DNA of 64,000 bases from Laedolimicola ammoniilytica (GTDB lineage Bacteria; Bacillota; Clostridia; Lachnospirales; Lachnospiraceae), in assembly GCF_025567165.1 (NCBI RefSeq), contig NZ_JAOQKC010000020.1, positions 1-64,000 of the forward strand, given 5' to 3'. The position numbers and the translations under genes are program-made. Below, piece by piece: positions 53,316-62,546 of the stretch (position 1 is its first letter; each line of letters begins with the position of its first letter). Below the pieces are notes generated by a model. It saw only the letters and a program-made list of their open reading frames with translations, searched no databases and was not told the origin of the DNA.

Positions 53316-53344
53316 TTGAAATCCGGAAAACTTTGATGTAATAT
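53316..53344 (+). promoter_or_regulatory. Sigma-A promoter of pyrBI
   Basis: TTGAAA (53316-53321), 17 bp, TAATAT (53339-53344), about 40 bp before pyrB. I see no pyrimidine attenuator in this short leader. Confidence 0.65.
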
Positions 53345-53385
53345 ATTACAGGATAAAAATTGACAAAGCCAAGTAGGAGGTTATT

Positions 53386-54303
53386 ATGAGACATCTTATG
53401 AGCCCGCTGGATTTTTCTGTGGACGAGGTGGCGAAGGTTCTGGACCTGGCCAGCGACATTGAGAAGAATCCTGCAAAATACGCGCATGCCTGTGATGGGA
53501 AGGTTCTGGCGACATTGTTTTATGAACCGAGTACAAGAACGAGACTTAGTTTTGAATCTGCTATGATCCATTTAGGTGGTCAGGTCTTAGGATTTTCCAG
53601 TGCGGCATCCAGTTCCGCTTCCAAGGGAGAAAGTGTTTCCGATACAATTCGTATGATTTCCTGTTATGCTGATATATGTGCGATGAGACACCCGAAAGAG
53701 GGAGCTCCGATGGTAGCGTCCGCAGTTTCCGGAATTCCGGTGATCAATGCAGGCGACGGCGGCCATCAGCATCCGACCCAAACACTGACAGACCTGATGA
53801 CCATTCGTTCTCTGAAGGGACGCCTGGACCATATTACCATCGGTCTTTGCGGTGACCTGAAGTTTGGTCGTACTGTGCATTCTCTGGTGAAGGCGCTGGT
53901 TCGCTATGAAGATGTGAACTTCGTATTTATTTCTCCGGAGGAGCTGCGGATTCCAAGCTACATCCGCGAGGAGGTGCTGGACGCCAACGGTCAGAATTAT
54001 AAAGAAGTGGAGCGCCTGGAGGACGTCATTGGCGAACTGGATCTGCTGTATATGACCCGTGTTCAGCAGGAGCGTTTCTTCAATGAGGAGGATTACATCC
54101 GTCTGAAAGATTTCTACATCTTGAATAAGGAGAAAATGGCACTGGCGAAGCCGGATATGCTGGTTCTGCATCCACTGCCCAGAGTCAATGAGATTTCGGT
54201 CGAGGTGGACAGCGACCCGAGAGCTGCTTATTTCAAGCAAGTACAGTACGGCGTCTACGTGCGTATGGCGCTGATTCTCACACTTCTGGAGGTGAATGTA
54301 TAA
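53386..54303 (+). CDS. pyrB: Aspartate carbamoyltransferase catalytic subunit
   Basis: Condenses carbamoyl phosphate and aspartate, the committed step of pyrimidine synthesis. 305 residues. Motifs: FYEPSTRTRLSFESA (carbamoyl phosphate), SSSASKGESVSDTIR, NAGDGGHQHPTQTLTD, and LHPLPRVNEI. Its TAA overlaps the pyrI ATG by one base. Pairing with pyrI indicates the allosteric dodecamer form. Confidence 0.96.
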   Translation: MRHLMSPLDFSVDEVAKVLDLASDIEKNPAKYAHACDGKVLATLFYEPSTRTRLSFESAMIHLGGQVLGFSSAASSSASKGESVSDTIRMISCYADICAMRHPKEGAPMVASAVSGIPVINAGDGGHQHPTQTLTDLMTIRSLKGRLDHITIGLCGDLKFGRTVHSLVKALVRYEDVNFVFISPEELRIPSYIREEVLDANGQNYKEVERLEDVIGELDLLYMTRVQQERFFNEEDYIRLKDFYILNKEKMALAKPDMLVLHPLPRVNEISVEVDSDPRAAYFKQVQYGVYVRMALILTLLEVNV

Positions 54304-54737
54304 TGTCAATGTTAAGCGTAGGACGTATCTCCGAGGGCTTCGTCCTGGATCACATCCAGGCGGGCAAGAGCATGGAGATTTACAAATATCTGAATCTGGA
54401 TAAGCTGGACTGTACCGTAGCCATCATCAAGAATGCCCGCAGTGAGAAGATGGGCAAGAAGGATCTGATGAAAATCGAGTGCCCCATTGATTACATCGAT
54501 TTGGATGTGCTGGGCTTCATCGACCACAACATCACGGTCAATATCGTAAAGGATGAGAAGGTGACCGAGAAGAAAACTCTGACCCTTCCGAAGGAGATTC
54601 GAAATATCGTAAAGTGCAAGAACCCCCGCTGCATCACATCCATTGAGCAGGAGCTGGATCAGGTTTTCGTTCTGACTGATCCGCGCAAAGAGGTATACCG
54701 CTGCAAATACTGTGAGGAAAAGTACAAGAGAAAATAG
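54303..54737 (+). CDS. pyrI: Aspartate carbamoyltransferase regulatory subunit
   Basis: 144 residues. The N-terminal allosteric domain binds nucleotides; the C-terminal zinc domain contacts PyrB with CKNPRCI and CKYCEEKYK (C-x4-C and C-x2-C). Translation is coupled to pyrB through the one-base overlap. Confidence 0.95.
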   Translation: MSMLSVGRISEGFVLDHIQAGKSMEIYKYLNLDKLDCTVAIIKNARSEKMGKKDLMKIECPIDYIDLDVLGFIDHNITVNIVKDEKVTEKKTLTLPKEIRNIVKCKNPRCITSIEQELDQVFVLTDPRKEVYRCKYCEEKYKRK

Positions 54738-54755
54738 AGTAAAATGTGTATAAAG

Positions 54756-54797
54756 AATACCGTTTATCGCGAATGTGTGGATAAACGGTATTTTTTA
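54756..54797 (+). terminator. Intrinsic terminator after pyrI
   Basis: AATACCGTTTATC pairs with GATAAACGGTATT, followed by TTTTT. It probably also serves the converging kinase gene. Confidence 0.85.
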
Positions 54798-54824
54798 TGG
54801 AACAGGAAAAAGAAAATTTTTGAT

Positions 54825-55952
54825 TTAAGCGGCAGGCAGCACCATCGAAAAGGTCGTTCCCTGCTCGTCGCTTTCTGCTGAAATGGTCCCGTGATGGGCC
54901 GTTACAATCTCTCTGGCGATGGCCAGTCCCAGTCCGGCTCCGCCCTTCTCCGAAGACCGCGCGCTGTCCAGCCGGTAAAACTTTTCGAAAATCATGGCCA
55001 GCTGCTCTTTTGGAATCTGCGCTCCCTGATTCGTAAAGGTGATATGAATCTGCTCCGCTTCTTTCCAGGCGCGAATCTCGATAACCGTATTCGGAAGGCT
55101 GTACGCCGCGGCGTTTTTCAAAATGTTGTTGAATACCCGGGCCAGCTTGTCCGGGTCTCCGGGGAGAATCAGATCCTCGGGCACATTCAGATGCACTGAT
55201 TTTCCACCGGGCGTCAGAATCGGGTAGAACTCCTCGGAAAGCTGCATGAGCAAAAAGGACAGAGGAATATTTTCCTTTGTCAATGGAATATTGTGCAGAT
55301 TAAACCGGGTAATCTCAAAAAATTCATTGATGAGCTGCTCCAGCCGGTAAGCCTTGTCTAACGTGATAGACAGATATTTACCCCGCTGCTCCACAGGCAG
55401 ATCCGGCGCCTCCTTCATCAGATCCAGATAGCCGATGACTGAGGTCAGCGGCGTACGGATATCGTGGGCCAGATAGACCACCAGATCATTTTTGCGCTCC
55501 TCGGCCTGGCGGGCATCCCGCTCCCGTTTCTCCAGAATATTCTTGCATTCGTTCAGCTTCAGCTCCAGAAATCCCATTTCCGGGGAAAGGGAGATAAGCT
55601 CCGTTTTTTCGTCCAACAGCGCGTCGCAGCCTGCAGAAATCTCGTCAAAATATTCGGTCATCCAGCGGATGGAATACCGGAATACCAGAATGATTGCGAT
55701 GATGATTGCTCCGGCAATGATCACATTTAAATTATCCCGGAAAATCAGTTCGTAGATATAGAGGGCGTCGTCGTAATCCAGGCGGAACAGGCCGGTCAGA
55801 AAGCCCACCACCGTATTTCCGAAGCGGCCCCGGATCAGCTCCCGCAGCAGGATCACAGCACAGATGGCCACCAGCACCAGCGACAGGATTTTCCGCATCA
55901 GCTTTCGTTCAAAGAGGACATATTTACTGCCCCGCGACTGCTTCTTATTCAA
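54825..55952 (-). CDS. VanS-like sensor histidine kinase
   Basis: About 375 residues from a TTG at 55952 that overlaps the end of the regulator gene; the frame is open to 56000 and a later Met at 55898 is also possible. Two membrane helices (LSLVLVAICAVILLREL and LNVIIAGAIIIAIILVF) bracket a short extracellular part. The H-box is VYLAHDIRTPLTSVIGYLDL. The ATPase has NNILKNAAAYS, GGAGLGLAIAREIV. It closely resembles VanS-type kinases, but no van ligase genes are nearby, so it probably senses another envelope signal. Confidence 0.88.
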   Translation of the reverse strand: MNKKQSRGSKYVLFERKLMRKILSLVLVAICAVILLRELIRGRFGNTVVGFLTGLFRLDYDDALYIYELIFRDNLNVIIAGAIIIAIILVFRYSIRWMTEYFDEISAGCDALLDEKTELISLSPEMGFLELKLNECKNILEKRERDARQAEERKNDLVVYLAHDIRTPLTSVIGYLDLMKEAPDLPVEQRGKYLSITLDKAYRLEQLINEFFEITRFNLHNIPLTKENIPLSFLLMQLSEEFYPILTPGGKSVHLNVPEDLILPGDPDKLARVFNNILKNAAAYSLPNTVIEIRAWKEAEQIHITFTNQGAQIPKEQLAMIFEKFYRLDSARSSEKGGAGLGLAIAREIVTAHHGTISAESDEQGTTFSMVLPAA

Positions 55953-56646
55953 TTTTATACCCCACTCCCCAGACGGTCTTGATGTACTTGGGCTTCTCAC
56001 TGGAATCGTTCATCTTTTCCCGGAGATGCCGGATGTGTACCATGATCGTGTTGTTATTACTGCTGTAATATTTTTCACCCCAGACGTCGTAGAAGAGCCG
56101 GTCGGAGCTTACTACCTGGCCCCGGTTCTTGCAGAGGCTCCAGAGAATCGAGAATTCCGTAGGCGTCAGCGCCAGCGGCTGCTCGTTCAGGGTACAGGTA
56201 TGATCCCGCTTGTTGATGGTAAGGCCGGAGATGGTGACAGAATCCGGATCTTTTTCCTGGACAGGTGAATTGTTATACTTGGTAAAACGGCGCAGCTGGG
56301 CCTTTACCCGGGCAATGAGCTCCAGCGGGCGGAAGGGCTTGGTCATATAATCGTCGGCCCCCAGGGTGAGACCTGTGATTTTGTCGATCTCCTCGTCCTT
56401 CGCAGTCAGCATGATGATGGGAAAATTCTGTGTCTCTCGGATTTTCTGGCAGATGGAAAAACCGCTCATATCCGGCAGCATCACATCCAGCACCGCCAGA
56501 TCCGGCGATTCCGTTTCTATATAACGCAGCGCATCGGTTCCATTATAAAAGGTATGAACTTCATAGTCCTCGTTGGTCAGGTACAGGGCGATCAGATCCG
56601 CGATTTCCTTCTCGTCGTCCACGACTATAATCTTAGCTTCAGCCAT
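55945..56646 (-). CDS. VanR-like OmpR-family response regulator
   Basis: 233 residues. The receiver has VVDDEKEIADL and the phospho-Asp in LAVLDVMLPDM, then MLTAKDEE and DYMTKPF. The winged-helix output domain ends HIRHLREKMND and KTVWGVGYKIE. It is upstream of and overlapping the kinase gene in one minus-strand operon. The ribosome site is CGGAG before ATG 56646. Confidence 0.93.
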   Translation of the reverse strand: MAEAKIIVVDDEKEIADLIALYLTNEDYEVHTFYNGTDALRYIETESPDLAVLDVMLPDMSGFSICQKIRETQNFPIIMLTAKDEEIDKITGLTLGADDYMTKPFRPLELIARVKAQLRRFTKYNNSPVQEKDPDSVTISGLTINKRDHTCTLNEQPLALTPTEFSILWSLCKNRGQVVSSDRLFYDVWGEKYYSSNNNTIMVHIRHLREKMNDSSEKPKYIKTVWGVGYKIE

Positions 56647-56772
56647 AGTAAAAACTCCGTTCTTTTCACAATAGAATGTAAAATTCTGGTAACTATCAAG
56701 CAGAACAGATTGCTTTCACTTAAGTATACCAGAAAACCGCGGAAAAGGATTTAATCTTTTGTGAAAAAAATT

Positions 56773-57177
56773 TTAAGAAGCCATAAATTTGTTCAGCAGC
56801 TTCTCATAGAGCAATCCGGTCAGGAACCACACCGGTGCGTAATCCAGTCTTATGACGCCATTTACATTAAGTTTCGCATGGCTGTAATCCCAGGGACATA
56901 GCCCCCGTTTCTTCAGAAACATGCCGCTCAGATATTCCGTCAGAAAGATCCCGCCCGCATACACGCTGCCCCGCACCCAGACACTTTTTCCATTCAGCAG
57001 CCGGGAAATGGGCGCGAAGAGAAACGCCATCCCGTAGATGGGGAACATCCAGATGGAGGAATGTCCCATCAGCTTCATCTGCCGCCGCTGGAGCGATTTC
57101 AGTCCCGTCCAGAAGATTTCCAGACACCAGCCCACCAGGCCGCAGAAAATAAATCGTTTTTTCATATTCTTCACCAT
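56773..57177 (-). CDS. Putative ABC-transporter permease-like membrane protein (CmpB family)
   Basis: 134 residues with three or four hydrophobic segments. GLVGWCLEIFW near the start, MFPIYGMAF, and CPWDYS followed by NVNGVIRLDYAP match the CmpB/DUF1113 family, annotated as putative type IV ABC permease without clear function. The start could be Met5 (57165) rather than 57177. No partner gene is adjacent. Confidence 0.75.
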   Translation of the reverse strand: MVKNMKKRFIFCGLVGWCLEIFWTGLKSLQRRQMKLMGHSSIWMFPIYGMAFLFAPISRLLNGKSVWVRGSVYAGGIFLTEYLSGMFLKKRGLCPWDYSHAKLNVNGVIRLDYAPVWFLTGLLYEKLLNKFMAS

Positions 57178-57221
57178 AAAAGAGGATGTGCGGAATTTTA
57201 GAAAATTATACAGAAAAGTAC

Positions 57222-57250
57222 TTGCAGAAATCCCGTAACAGGCTTATAAT
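57222..57250 (+). promoter_or_regulatory. Sigma-A promoter of the FMN riboswitch transcript
   Basis: TTGCAG (57222-57227), 17 bp, TATAAT (57245-57250), about 20 bp before the aptamer. Confidence 0.8.
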
Positions 57251-57270
57251 ACACATCAGAATATGGTTAA

Positions 57271-57389
57271 TTCTTCAGGGCAGGGTGTAATTCCCGACCG
57301 GCGGTAAAGTCCGCGAACCGTATCTATAGGAGATATGGCCGAATCGGTGAGATTCCGATACCGACAGTAAAGTCTGGATGAGAGAAGAA
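57271..57389 (+). ncRNA. FMN riboswitch
   Basis: The RFN element is recognisable from TTCAGGGCAGGGTG, AATTCCCGACCGGCGGTA, AGTCCGCGA and the closing GGATGAGAGAAG. It senses flavin mononucleotide and controls the riboflavin transporter downstream through the terminator at 57424. Confidence 0.95.
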
Positions 57390-57423
57390 AAACAGAGCGT
57401 AGTTTTATTTGCTTTGCTTTTTT

Positions 57424-57456
57424 GCCCTGAGCATGGTTGTGCTCAGGGCTTTTTTT
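57424..57456 (+). terminator. Riboswitch-controlled terminator
   Basis: GCCCTGAGC pairs with GCTCAGGGC, followed by TTTTTTT, between the FMN aptamer and ribU. FMN binding should favour it. Confidence 0.9.
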
Positions 57457-57505
57457 CGAAGAATTATCCTTTCTAATTTTTATTCAGAAAAGGAGAATCT
57501 GTAAC

Positions 57506-58228
57506 ATGTCAAATCTGATGCAAAGTGTAAAGGACAACGTAGCGTTTCTGGGAGTCTGCCTGCTGATTGCAGTGGCTATTTTTGTGGTGGCCAGCGTGAT
57601 GGAGAAAGCTCTTCGCAAGAAAAACTCCATGCCCCGGACCAATTCCCCGGCTCGCCGGGTGGCATTGGTAGGCGTATTTTCCGCAATTGCGGCAGTACTG
57701 ATGCTCTTTGAGCTGCCTCTGTGGTTTGCGCCCAGCTTCTATGAGCTGGATTTCAGTGAGATTCCGGTACTGATCTGTGCCTTTGCCATGGGACCGGTGG
57801 CAGGTGTGGCGACCGAGCTCTGTAAGGTGCTCTTAAAGCTGGTGCTCAAGGGAACCACCACAGCCTTTGTAGGAGATTTCGCTAATTTTGTAGTGGGCTG
57901 CAGTCTGGTGCTTCCGGCGTCTATTCTCTATTACATAAAAAAGAACCGGAAAATGGCGATCGCAGGCCTGGCAGTGGGTACAGTGGTAATGACAATTTTT
58001 GGAAGCGGATTCAACGCCCTTTATCTGCTGCCGAAATTCTCAGAGCTTTTCGGAATGCCCATGGAAGCTATCATCGGAATGGGAACTGCGATCAACAGTC
58101 ATATCCAGAGCGTCTGGACCCTGGTATTCTTTGCAGTGGTGCCGTTTAACATCCTGAAGGGCGTGATCGTATCCGCTATTACCATGCTGCTCTACAAGCA
58201 CATCAGCCCGATTCTGAAAAAGCATTAG
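57506..58228 (+). CDS. ribU: Riboflavin transporter RibU (ECF S-component)
   Basis: A 240-residue membrane protein. After an extra N-terminal helix (about 12-33), the S-component core has six helices, with LVGVFSAIAAVLMLFELPLW, FYELDFSEIPVLICAFAMGP and GTTTAFVGDFANFVVG, typical of RibU. It works with a general ECF energising module encoded elsewhere. ATG 57506 has AAAGGAG upstream. FMN riboswitch control supports riboflavin as substrate. Confidence 0.93.
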   Translation: MSNLMQSVKDNVAFLGVCLLIAVAIFVVASVMEKALRKKNSMPRTNSPARRVALVGVFSAIAAVLMLFELPLWFAPSFYELDFSEIPVLICAFAMGPVAGVATELCKVLLKLVLKGTTTAFVGDFANFVVGCSLVLPASILYYIKKNRKMAIAGLAVGTVVMTIFGSGFNALYLLPKFSELFGMPMEAIIGMGTAINSHIQSVWTLVFFAVVPFNILKGVIVSAITMLLYKHISPILKKH

Positions 58229-58297
58229 GGAAGAACTGGACAGTAGAAAAGGGAAATGCTATAATAAAGCCGCAGAAACGGCTGAAAACAGCAGTAA

Positions 58298-58330
58298 AAA
58301 GAGCCTCGCAGTATCTGCGGGGCTCTTTAT
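58298..58330 (+). terminator. Intrinsic terminator after ribU
   Basis: AAAGAGCCTCGCAG pairs with CTGCGGGGCTCTTT. Confidence 0.8.
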
Positions 58331-58331
58331 T

Positions 58332-58387
58332 GCTCTATAGGAAATACTGCGTCACATTAAAGCGTGAAAACTATGATTCCTATAGAG
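58332..58387 (+). repeat. Palindromic repeat A (copy 4)
   Basis: GCTCTATAGGAAATACTGCG opens and ATTCCTATAGAGC closes it; very close to the copy at 15296. Confidence 0.8.
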
Positions 58388-58390
58388 CAA

Positions 58391-58487
58391 AAAGCCCCTC
58401 CGGGGGATCGCACTGCGGCGGAATGGAATCGTGTCGCTTATGCGACCCGCCGCAGGCGGAGAATCCTGCTTCGCAGGATTCTTTCTT
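58391..58487 (+). repeat. Structured module, copy 3
   Basis: The same sequence as the copy at 48611 with one visible change (GAATCGTG for GAATCATG): CCCCTCCGGGGG, GTCGC-TTAT-GCGAC, CCGCC-GCA-GGCGG, CCTGC-TTC-GCAGG and TTTCTT. It lies between ribU and tsaE and would terminate plus-strand transcripts. Confidence 0.75.
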
Positions 58488-58544
58488 ACGTGAGGGAGTT
58501 TTAGATGGAAACTCCCCGGATAGATTTTATGACGAGGTAAAAAC

Positions 58545-58973
58545 ATGATCACAGAGACATTTTCAGAAACAGACACCAGAGCTCTTGGTGAAAAGCTGGG
58601 CCGGGAAGCCCTTCCCGGAACCGTCTACACCTTGACCGGCGACCTGGGCGTGGGCAAGACCGTATTTACCCAGGGCTTCGCAAAGGGACTGGGCGTCACC
58701 GAGCATGTGAACAGCCCTACGTTCACGATTGTGCAGGAGTATGAAGAAGGACGCCTTCCGTTTTATCATTTTGACGTATACCGGATCGGTGATATAGAAG
58801 AAATGGATGAGATTGGTTATGAGGATTATTTTTATGGGGACGGCGTCTGCCTGATTGAGTGGGCGGAGCTGATTGAAGAGCTGATTCCCAAAAAGCATAC
58901 GGCGATCCGGATAGAGAAGGATTTGGAGAAGGGCTTCGATTACCGGAAAATAACCCTGGAGGAGAGAGAATAA
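58545..58973 (+). CDS. tsaE: tRNA N6-adenosine threonylcarbamoylation ATPase TsaE
   Basis: 142 residues. Walker A LTGDLGVGKTVFTQG, SPTFTIVQEYE, and FYHFDVYRI with LIEWAE. TsaE drives catalytic cycles of the TsaB-TsaD complex that makes t6A37 in ANN-decoding tRNAs. It is followed after one base by tsaB and, further on, by tsaD. Confidence 0.95.
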   Translation: MITETFSETDTRALGEKLGREALPGTVYTLTGDLGVGKTVFTQGFAKGLGVTEHVNSPTFTIVQEYEEGRLPFYHFDVYRIGDIEEMDEIGYEDYFYGDGVCLIEWAELIEELIPKKHTAIRIEKDLEKGFDYRKITLEERE

Positions 58974-58974
58974 G

Positions 58975-59736
58975 ATGAAGATATTAGGACTGGACAGCTC
59001 CGGACTGGTAGCGTCCGTAGCGGTGGTAGAGGACGACGGAGTGAACAGCAATCTCCTGGCGGAGTACACGGTCAATTATAAAAAGACCCATTCCCAGACG
59101 CTGCTTCCCATGCTGGATGAGATTGCGAAAATGATCGAGCTGGATCTGAACACCATCGACGCCATCGCCGTGGCGGGTGGCCCCGGATCCTTTACAGGCT
59201 TACGCATCGGTTCCGCCACAGCCAAGGGACTGGGGCTGGCACTGGACAAGCCGCTGGTACACATTCCTACGGTAGACGCCCTGGCTTATAATTTATATGG
59301 AACAGACAAAATCATCTGCCCGCTGATGGACGCCCGCAGAAATCAGGTCTACACCGGTATTTATGAATTTCAGGGTGAGAAACTGGTGGCACTGGAGCCT
59401 CAGATGGCAGTCGGCATTGAAGAAATTGCGGAAAAATTATGTAAACTTGGAAGAGACGTGATTTTCCTGGGCGACGGTGTACCGGTGTTCCGTCAGGTAT
59501 TAACGGACGAGCTTATGAAGGGAGTCGCCTTTTCCTTCGCCCCGGCCCATGTGAATAAGCAGCGGGCAGCGGCGGTAGCCATGCTCGCGGTTTCTTATGT
59601 CCGCGCCGGAAAGACAGAGACAGCGGCAGAGCATCGTCCCGATTATCTGCGTCTGTCCCAGGCAGAGCGGGAACGCGCGGAGCAGGAGAGATTGAAAAGA
59701 GAGCAGAAAACGCAGGCATCAGGAGAGCAGGCATGA
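58975..59736 (+). CDS. tsaB: tRNA threonylcarbamoyladenosine complex subunit TsaB
   Basis: 253 residues of the ASKHA-fold dimerisation subunit: LGLDSSGLVASVAVV, THSQTLLPMLDEI, VAGGPGSFTGLRIGSATAKG and CPLMDARRNQVY. The last about 35 residues are a charged tail beyond the fold. It overlaps rimI by four bases (ATGA). Confidence 0.95.
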   Translation: MKILGLDSSGLVASVAVVEDDGVNSNLLAEYTVNYKKTHSQTLLPMLDEIAKMIELDLNTIDAIAVAGGPGSFTGLRIGSATAKGLGLALDKPLVHIPTVDALAYNLYGTDKIICPLMDARRNQVYTGIYEFQGEKLVALEPQMAVGIEEIAEKLCKLGRDVIFLGDGVPVFRQVLTDELMKGVAFSFAPAHVNKQRAAAVAMLAVSYVRAGKTETAAEHRPDYLRLSQAERERAEQERLKREQKTQASGEQA

Positions 59737-60173
59737 GCGAGCCGGAAATCCGTCTTATGGAGGAAGCAGATCTGGCAGAGGTAGCGGCTATTGAGCGGGA
59801 AGCGATCGCTCCGCCCTGGTCAGAGGAAGCCTTCCGGGAAAGCCTTGGATTGCCCCACACGATTCTGCTGACAGCGGTAAAGGACGGCCAGATTGCAGGC
59901 TACTGCGTCTGCTATCAGAGCTTTGAAGAAGGGGAAATCACCAACGTGGCGGTAAAGAAGGAGCTGCGTGGGCAGGGAATTGCCGGAAAGCTTCTGGAAA
60001 AATTAGGTTCATACGGAAGAGAACGGGGGCTGGAGCGCTATATCCTGGAGGTGCGCGCCGGCAATGAACCGGCCATTCATCTGTATGAACGGAGCGGCTT
60101 TACCCGGGTGGGAATCCGGAAGGGCTTTTATGAGCAGCCTGTAGAGGACGCTGTGATTATGACAAAAGGTTGA
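59733..60173 (+). CDS. rimI: Ribosomal protein S18 alanine N-acetyltransferase
   Basis: A 146-residue GNAT acetyltransferase. The acetyl-CoA loop is VKKELRGQGIAGKLLEKL; LEVRAGNEPAIHLYERSGF and GIRKGFYEQPVEDAVIM are typical of RimI. The tsaE-tsaB-rimI order is common in Firmicutes. Confidence 0.93.
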   Translation: MSEPEIRLMEEADLAEVAAIEREAIAPPWSEEAFRESLGLPHTILLTAVKDGQIAGYCVCYQSFEEGEITNVAVKKELRGQGIAGKLLEKLGSYGRERGLERYILEVRAGNEPAIHLYERSGFTRVGIRKGFYEQPVEDAVIMTKG

Positions 60174-60319
60174 CATAAGATTGACAGCCATTTCCACTAG
60201 GCAGAAAAAAACGGATTATGTAGAATATTCACGTAAAATAAAAACGTAGAGTCCGGTCGTGCGCCAGAGGATAGCGCGGCGGAATGACACAGAGCTGCGA
60301 AAGCGGCGGGAGGAATAAG

Positions 60320-60568
60320 ATGCGTGAGTATAAGACAACAGAGACAAGAATTTTAACCAGACTGATTTGCAACTGCTGCGGTAAAGTCGTTGCCCTGCGC
60401 GGCGGTATTCCCATGGAGGGAGTCTGCGCTGTGCGGCAAAGCTGGGGCTATCCGTCCGAAAAGGATGGAGAACAGGACAGCTTTGACCTGTGCGAGGCAT
60501 GTTATGACTGCATTACCGGGCAGTTTAAAGTCCCTGTAACGCGGACAGAACAGATCGAATGGTTATAA
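60320..60568 (+). CDS. Small zinc-ribbon protein
   Basis: 82 residues from the ATG at 60320, which has GGGAGGAA before it. Two CxxC pairs, ICNCCGK and CEACYDC, suggest one zinc site; between them is GGIPMEGVCAVRQSWGYPSE. Similar short proteins are widespread in Lachnospiraceae with no known function. It is 23 nt upstream of rnz. Confidence 0.75.
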   Translation: MREYKTTETRILTRLICNCCGKVVALRGGIPMEGVCAVRQSWGYPSEKDGEQDSFDLCEACYDCITGQFKVPVTRTEQIEWL

Positions 60569-60591
60569 GATAGGAAGATTAGGAGACAGGA

Positions 60592-61509
60592 ATGTTAGAT
60601 GTATGTTTACTGGGAAGCGGAGGCATGATGCCGCTGCCCTATCGCTGGCTTACAGCGCTGATGATGCGATATAACGGAAGCAGTGTACTGATAGACTGCG
60701 GAGAGGGAACGCAGATAGCGGTAAAGGAAAAGGGCTGGAGCTTTAAGCCCATTGATGTGATCTGCTTTACCCATTTCCACGGGGATCATATCAGCGGCCT
60801 GCCGGGGCTTCTGCTTACCATGGGAAATGCGGAGCGGACGGAACCTCTGACGTTAGTGGGACCCAAGGGGCTGGAACGGGTGGTCAACGCCTTACGCGTC
60901 ATCGCGCCGGAGCTTCCCTTTCCCATTGAATTTATCGAATTGACAAAGGCGGAAGAGGAGCTGGAGCTGAACGGTTATCACATCAAAGCATTCCGGGTCA
61001 ATCATAACGTGACCTGTTACGGTTATTCCATTGAGATTAAACGGGCGGGCAAATTCAATCTGGAGCAGGCTCAGAGCCTGAACATTCCGAAAAATTTCTG
61101 GAATCGTCTGCAGAAGGGGGAAACCATCGAGGCAGACGGAACGGTGTATACGCCGGATATGGTTATGGGAGCGCCCCGGAAGGGTATTAAGCTGGTATAT
61201 TGTACGGATACCCGGCCTACAGAGTCCATTTCCAGAAATGCGAAGAACGCGGATCTTTTTATCTGCGAGGGTATGTATGGCGAGAAGGACAAGCAGGCCA
61301 AGGCCGTGGCCAACAAGCATATGACCTTCTATGAGGCAGCCCGTCTGGCAAAAGAGGCAGACGTGAAGGAAATGTGGCTGACCCATTACAGCCCGTCCCT
61401 GACCCGCCCCGAAGAATATATGGACGAAGTACGGAAGATATTCCCGCGCGCAGTCGCCGGAAAGGACAGAAAATCCGTAGAACTGGATTTTGAGGATGAT
61501 GAAAAATGA
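60592..61509 (+). CDS. rnz: Ribonuclease Z
   Basis: The endonuclease that cuts pre-tRNA 3' trailers lacking CCA, which fits the CCA-less tRNA-Pro gene in this window. 305 residues, metallo-beta-lactamase fold with FTHFHGDHISGLPGLLLT (zinc motif), VNHNVTCYGY, YCTDTRPT and LTHYSPS. It overlaps tsaD by four bases (ATGA). Confidence 0.94.
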   Translation: MLDVCLLGSGGMMPLPYRWLTALMMRYNGSSVLIDCGEGTQIAVKEKGWSFKPIDVICFTHFHGDHISGLPGLLLTMGNAERTEPLTLVGPKGLERVVNALRVIAPELPFPIEFIELTKAEEELELNGYHIKAFRVNHNVTCYGYSIEIKRAGKFNLEQAQSLNIPKNFWNRLQKGETIEADGTVYTPDMVMGAPRKGIKLVYCTDTRPTESISRNAKNADLFICEGMYGEKDKQAKAVANKHMTFYEAARLAKEADVKEMWLTHYSPSLTRPEEYMDEVRKIFPRAVAGKDRKSVELDFEDDEK

Positions 61510-62546
61510 GTGAGACGATGAATACGAAAAAAGATATCTATATCCTGGGAATTGAGAGCTCCTGTGATGAGACAGCGGCTTCCGTGGTGAAAAATGGCCG
61601 GGAAGTGCTCTCTAATGTGATTTCCTCCCAGATTGATCTGCATACCCTCTATGGCGGCGTGGTTCCGGAAATCGCGTCCCGCAAGCATATCGAGCGCATC
61701 AATCAGGTCATCGAGGAAGCATTGACCACAGCGCATATGACTCTGGACGATCTGGACGCCATCGGCGTCACCTATGGTCCGGGGCTGGTGGGCGCGCTGC
61801 TGGTGGGCGTGGCCGAGGCGAAAGCCATCAGTTATGCAAAAAAGCTGCCGCTGGTGGGCGTACATCATATTGAAGGACATATTTCCGCCAATTATATCGA
61901 AAATCCGGATCTGGAACCGCCCTTTGTGTGTCTGGTAGTATCCGGCGGTCACACCCATCTGGTGGTGGTACGGGATTATGGAAAATACGAGATTCTGGGA
62001 CGGACCCGTGACGACGCGGCCGGAGAGGCCTTTGATAAAGTGGCCCGCGCCATTGGCCTCGGTTATCCGGGCGGTCCGAAGATTGATAAGATTTCCAAAG
62101 AGGGCAATCCGGAGGCCATCACGTTTCCACGCCCGAAATTCGAAGATTCTCCCTACGACTTCAGCTTCAGCGGCCTGAAGTCCGCCGTGTTGAACTATCT
62201 GAATGGCTGCCAGATGAAGGGAATCGAGGTCAACCGCGCCGATGTGGCGGCTTCTTTCCAGAAGGCAGTCTGCGACGTACTGGTGGAGCATGCCATGATC
62301 GCAGTGAAGGAAAGCGACCTCAATAAATTTGCCATTGCCGGCGGCGTGGCGTCCAATTCCGCTCTTCGGGCGGCCTTCGAGAAGGCGTGTGCGGAGCGTC
62401 AGATCGAATTTTATCATCCGTCTCCGATTTTCTGTACGGACAACGCGGCCATGATCGGCGTGGCGGCTTACTATGAGTTTATCGCCGGCAAACGGAACGG
62501 TCTTGACTTGAACGCAGTTCCGAATTTGAAGCTGGGCGAGCGGTAA
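61506..62546 (+). CDS. tsaD: tRNA N6-adenosine threonylcarbamoyltransferase TsaD
   Basis: 346 residues; catalyses transfer of threonylcarbamoyl from its AMP ester to A37. ILGIESSCDETAASVV, metal His residues in VHHIEGHI, VSGGHTHLV, and DDAAGEAFDKVARAIGLGYP. TsaE and TsaB, its partners, are encoded 2-3 kb upstream. Confidence 0.96.
   Translation: MSETMNTKKDIYILGIESSCDETAASVVKNGREVLSNVISSQIDLHTLYGGVVPEIASRKHIERINQVIEEALTTAHMTLDDLDAIGVTYGPGLVGALLVGVAEAKAISYAKKLPLVGVHHIEGHISANYIENPDLEPPFVCLVVSGGHTHLVVVRDYGKYEILGRTRDDAAGEAFDKVARAIGLGYPGGPKIDKISKEGNPEAITFPRPKFEDSPYDFSFSGLKSAVLNYLNGCQMKGIEVNRADVAASFQKAVCDVLVEHAMIAVKESDLNKFAIAGGVASNSALRAAFEKACAERQIEFYHPSPIFCTDNAAMIGVAAYYEFIAGKRNGLDLNAVPNLKLGER

Noticed and set aside
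54825..56646. Vancomycin resistance locus
   Set aside because: Only the VanRS-like two-component pair is present; no vanH, D-Ala-D-Lac ligase or vanX gene is in the window.
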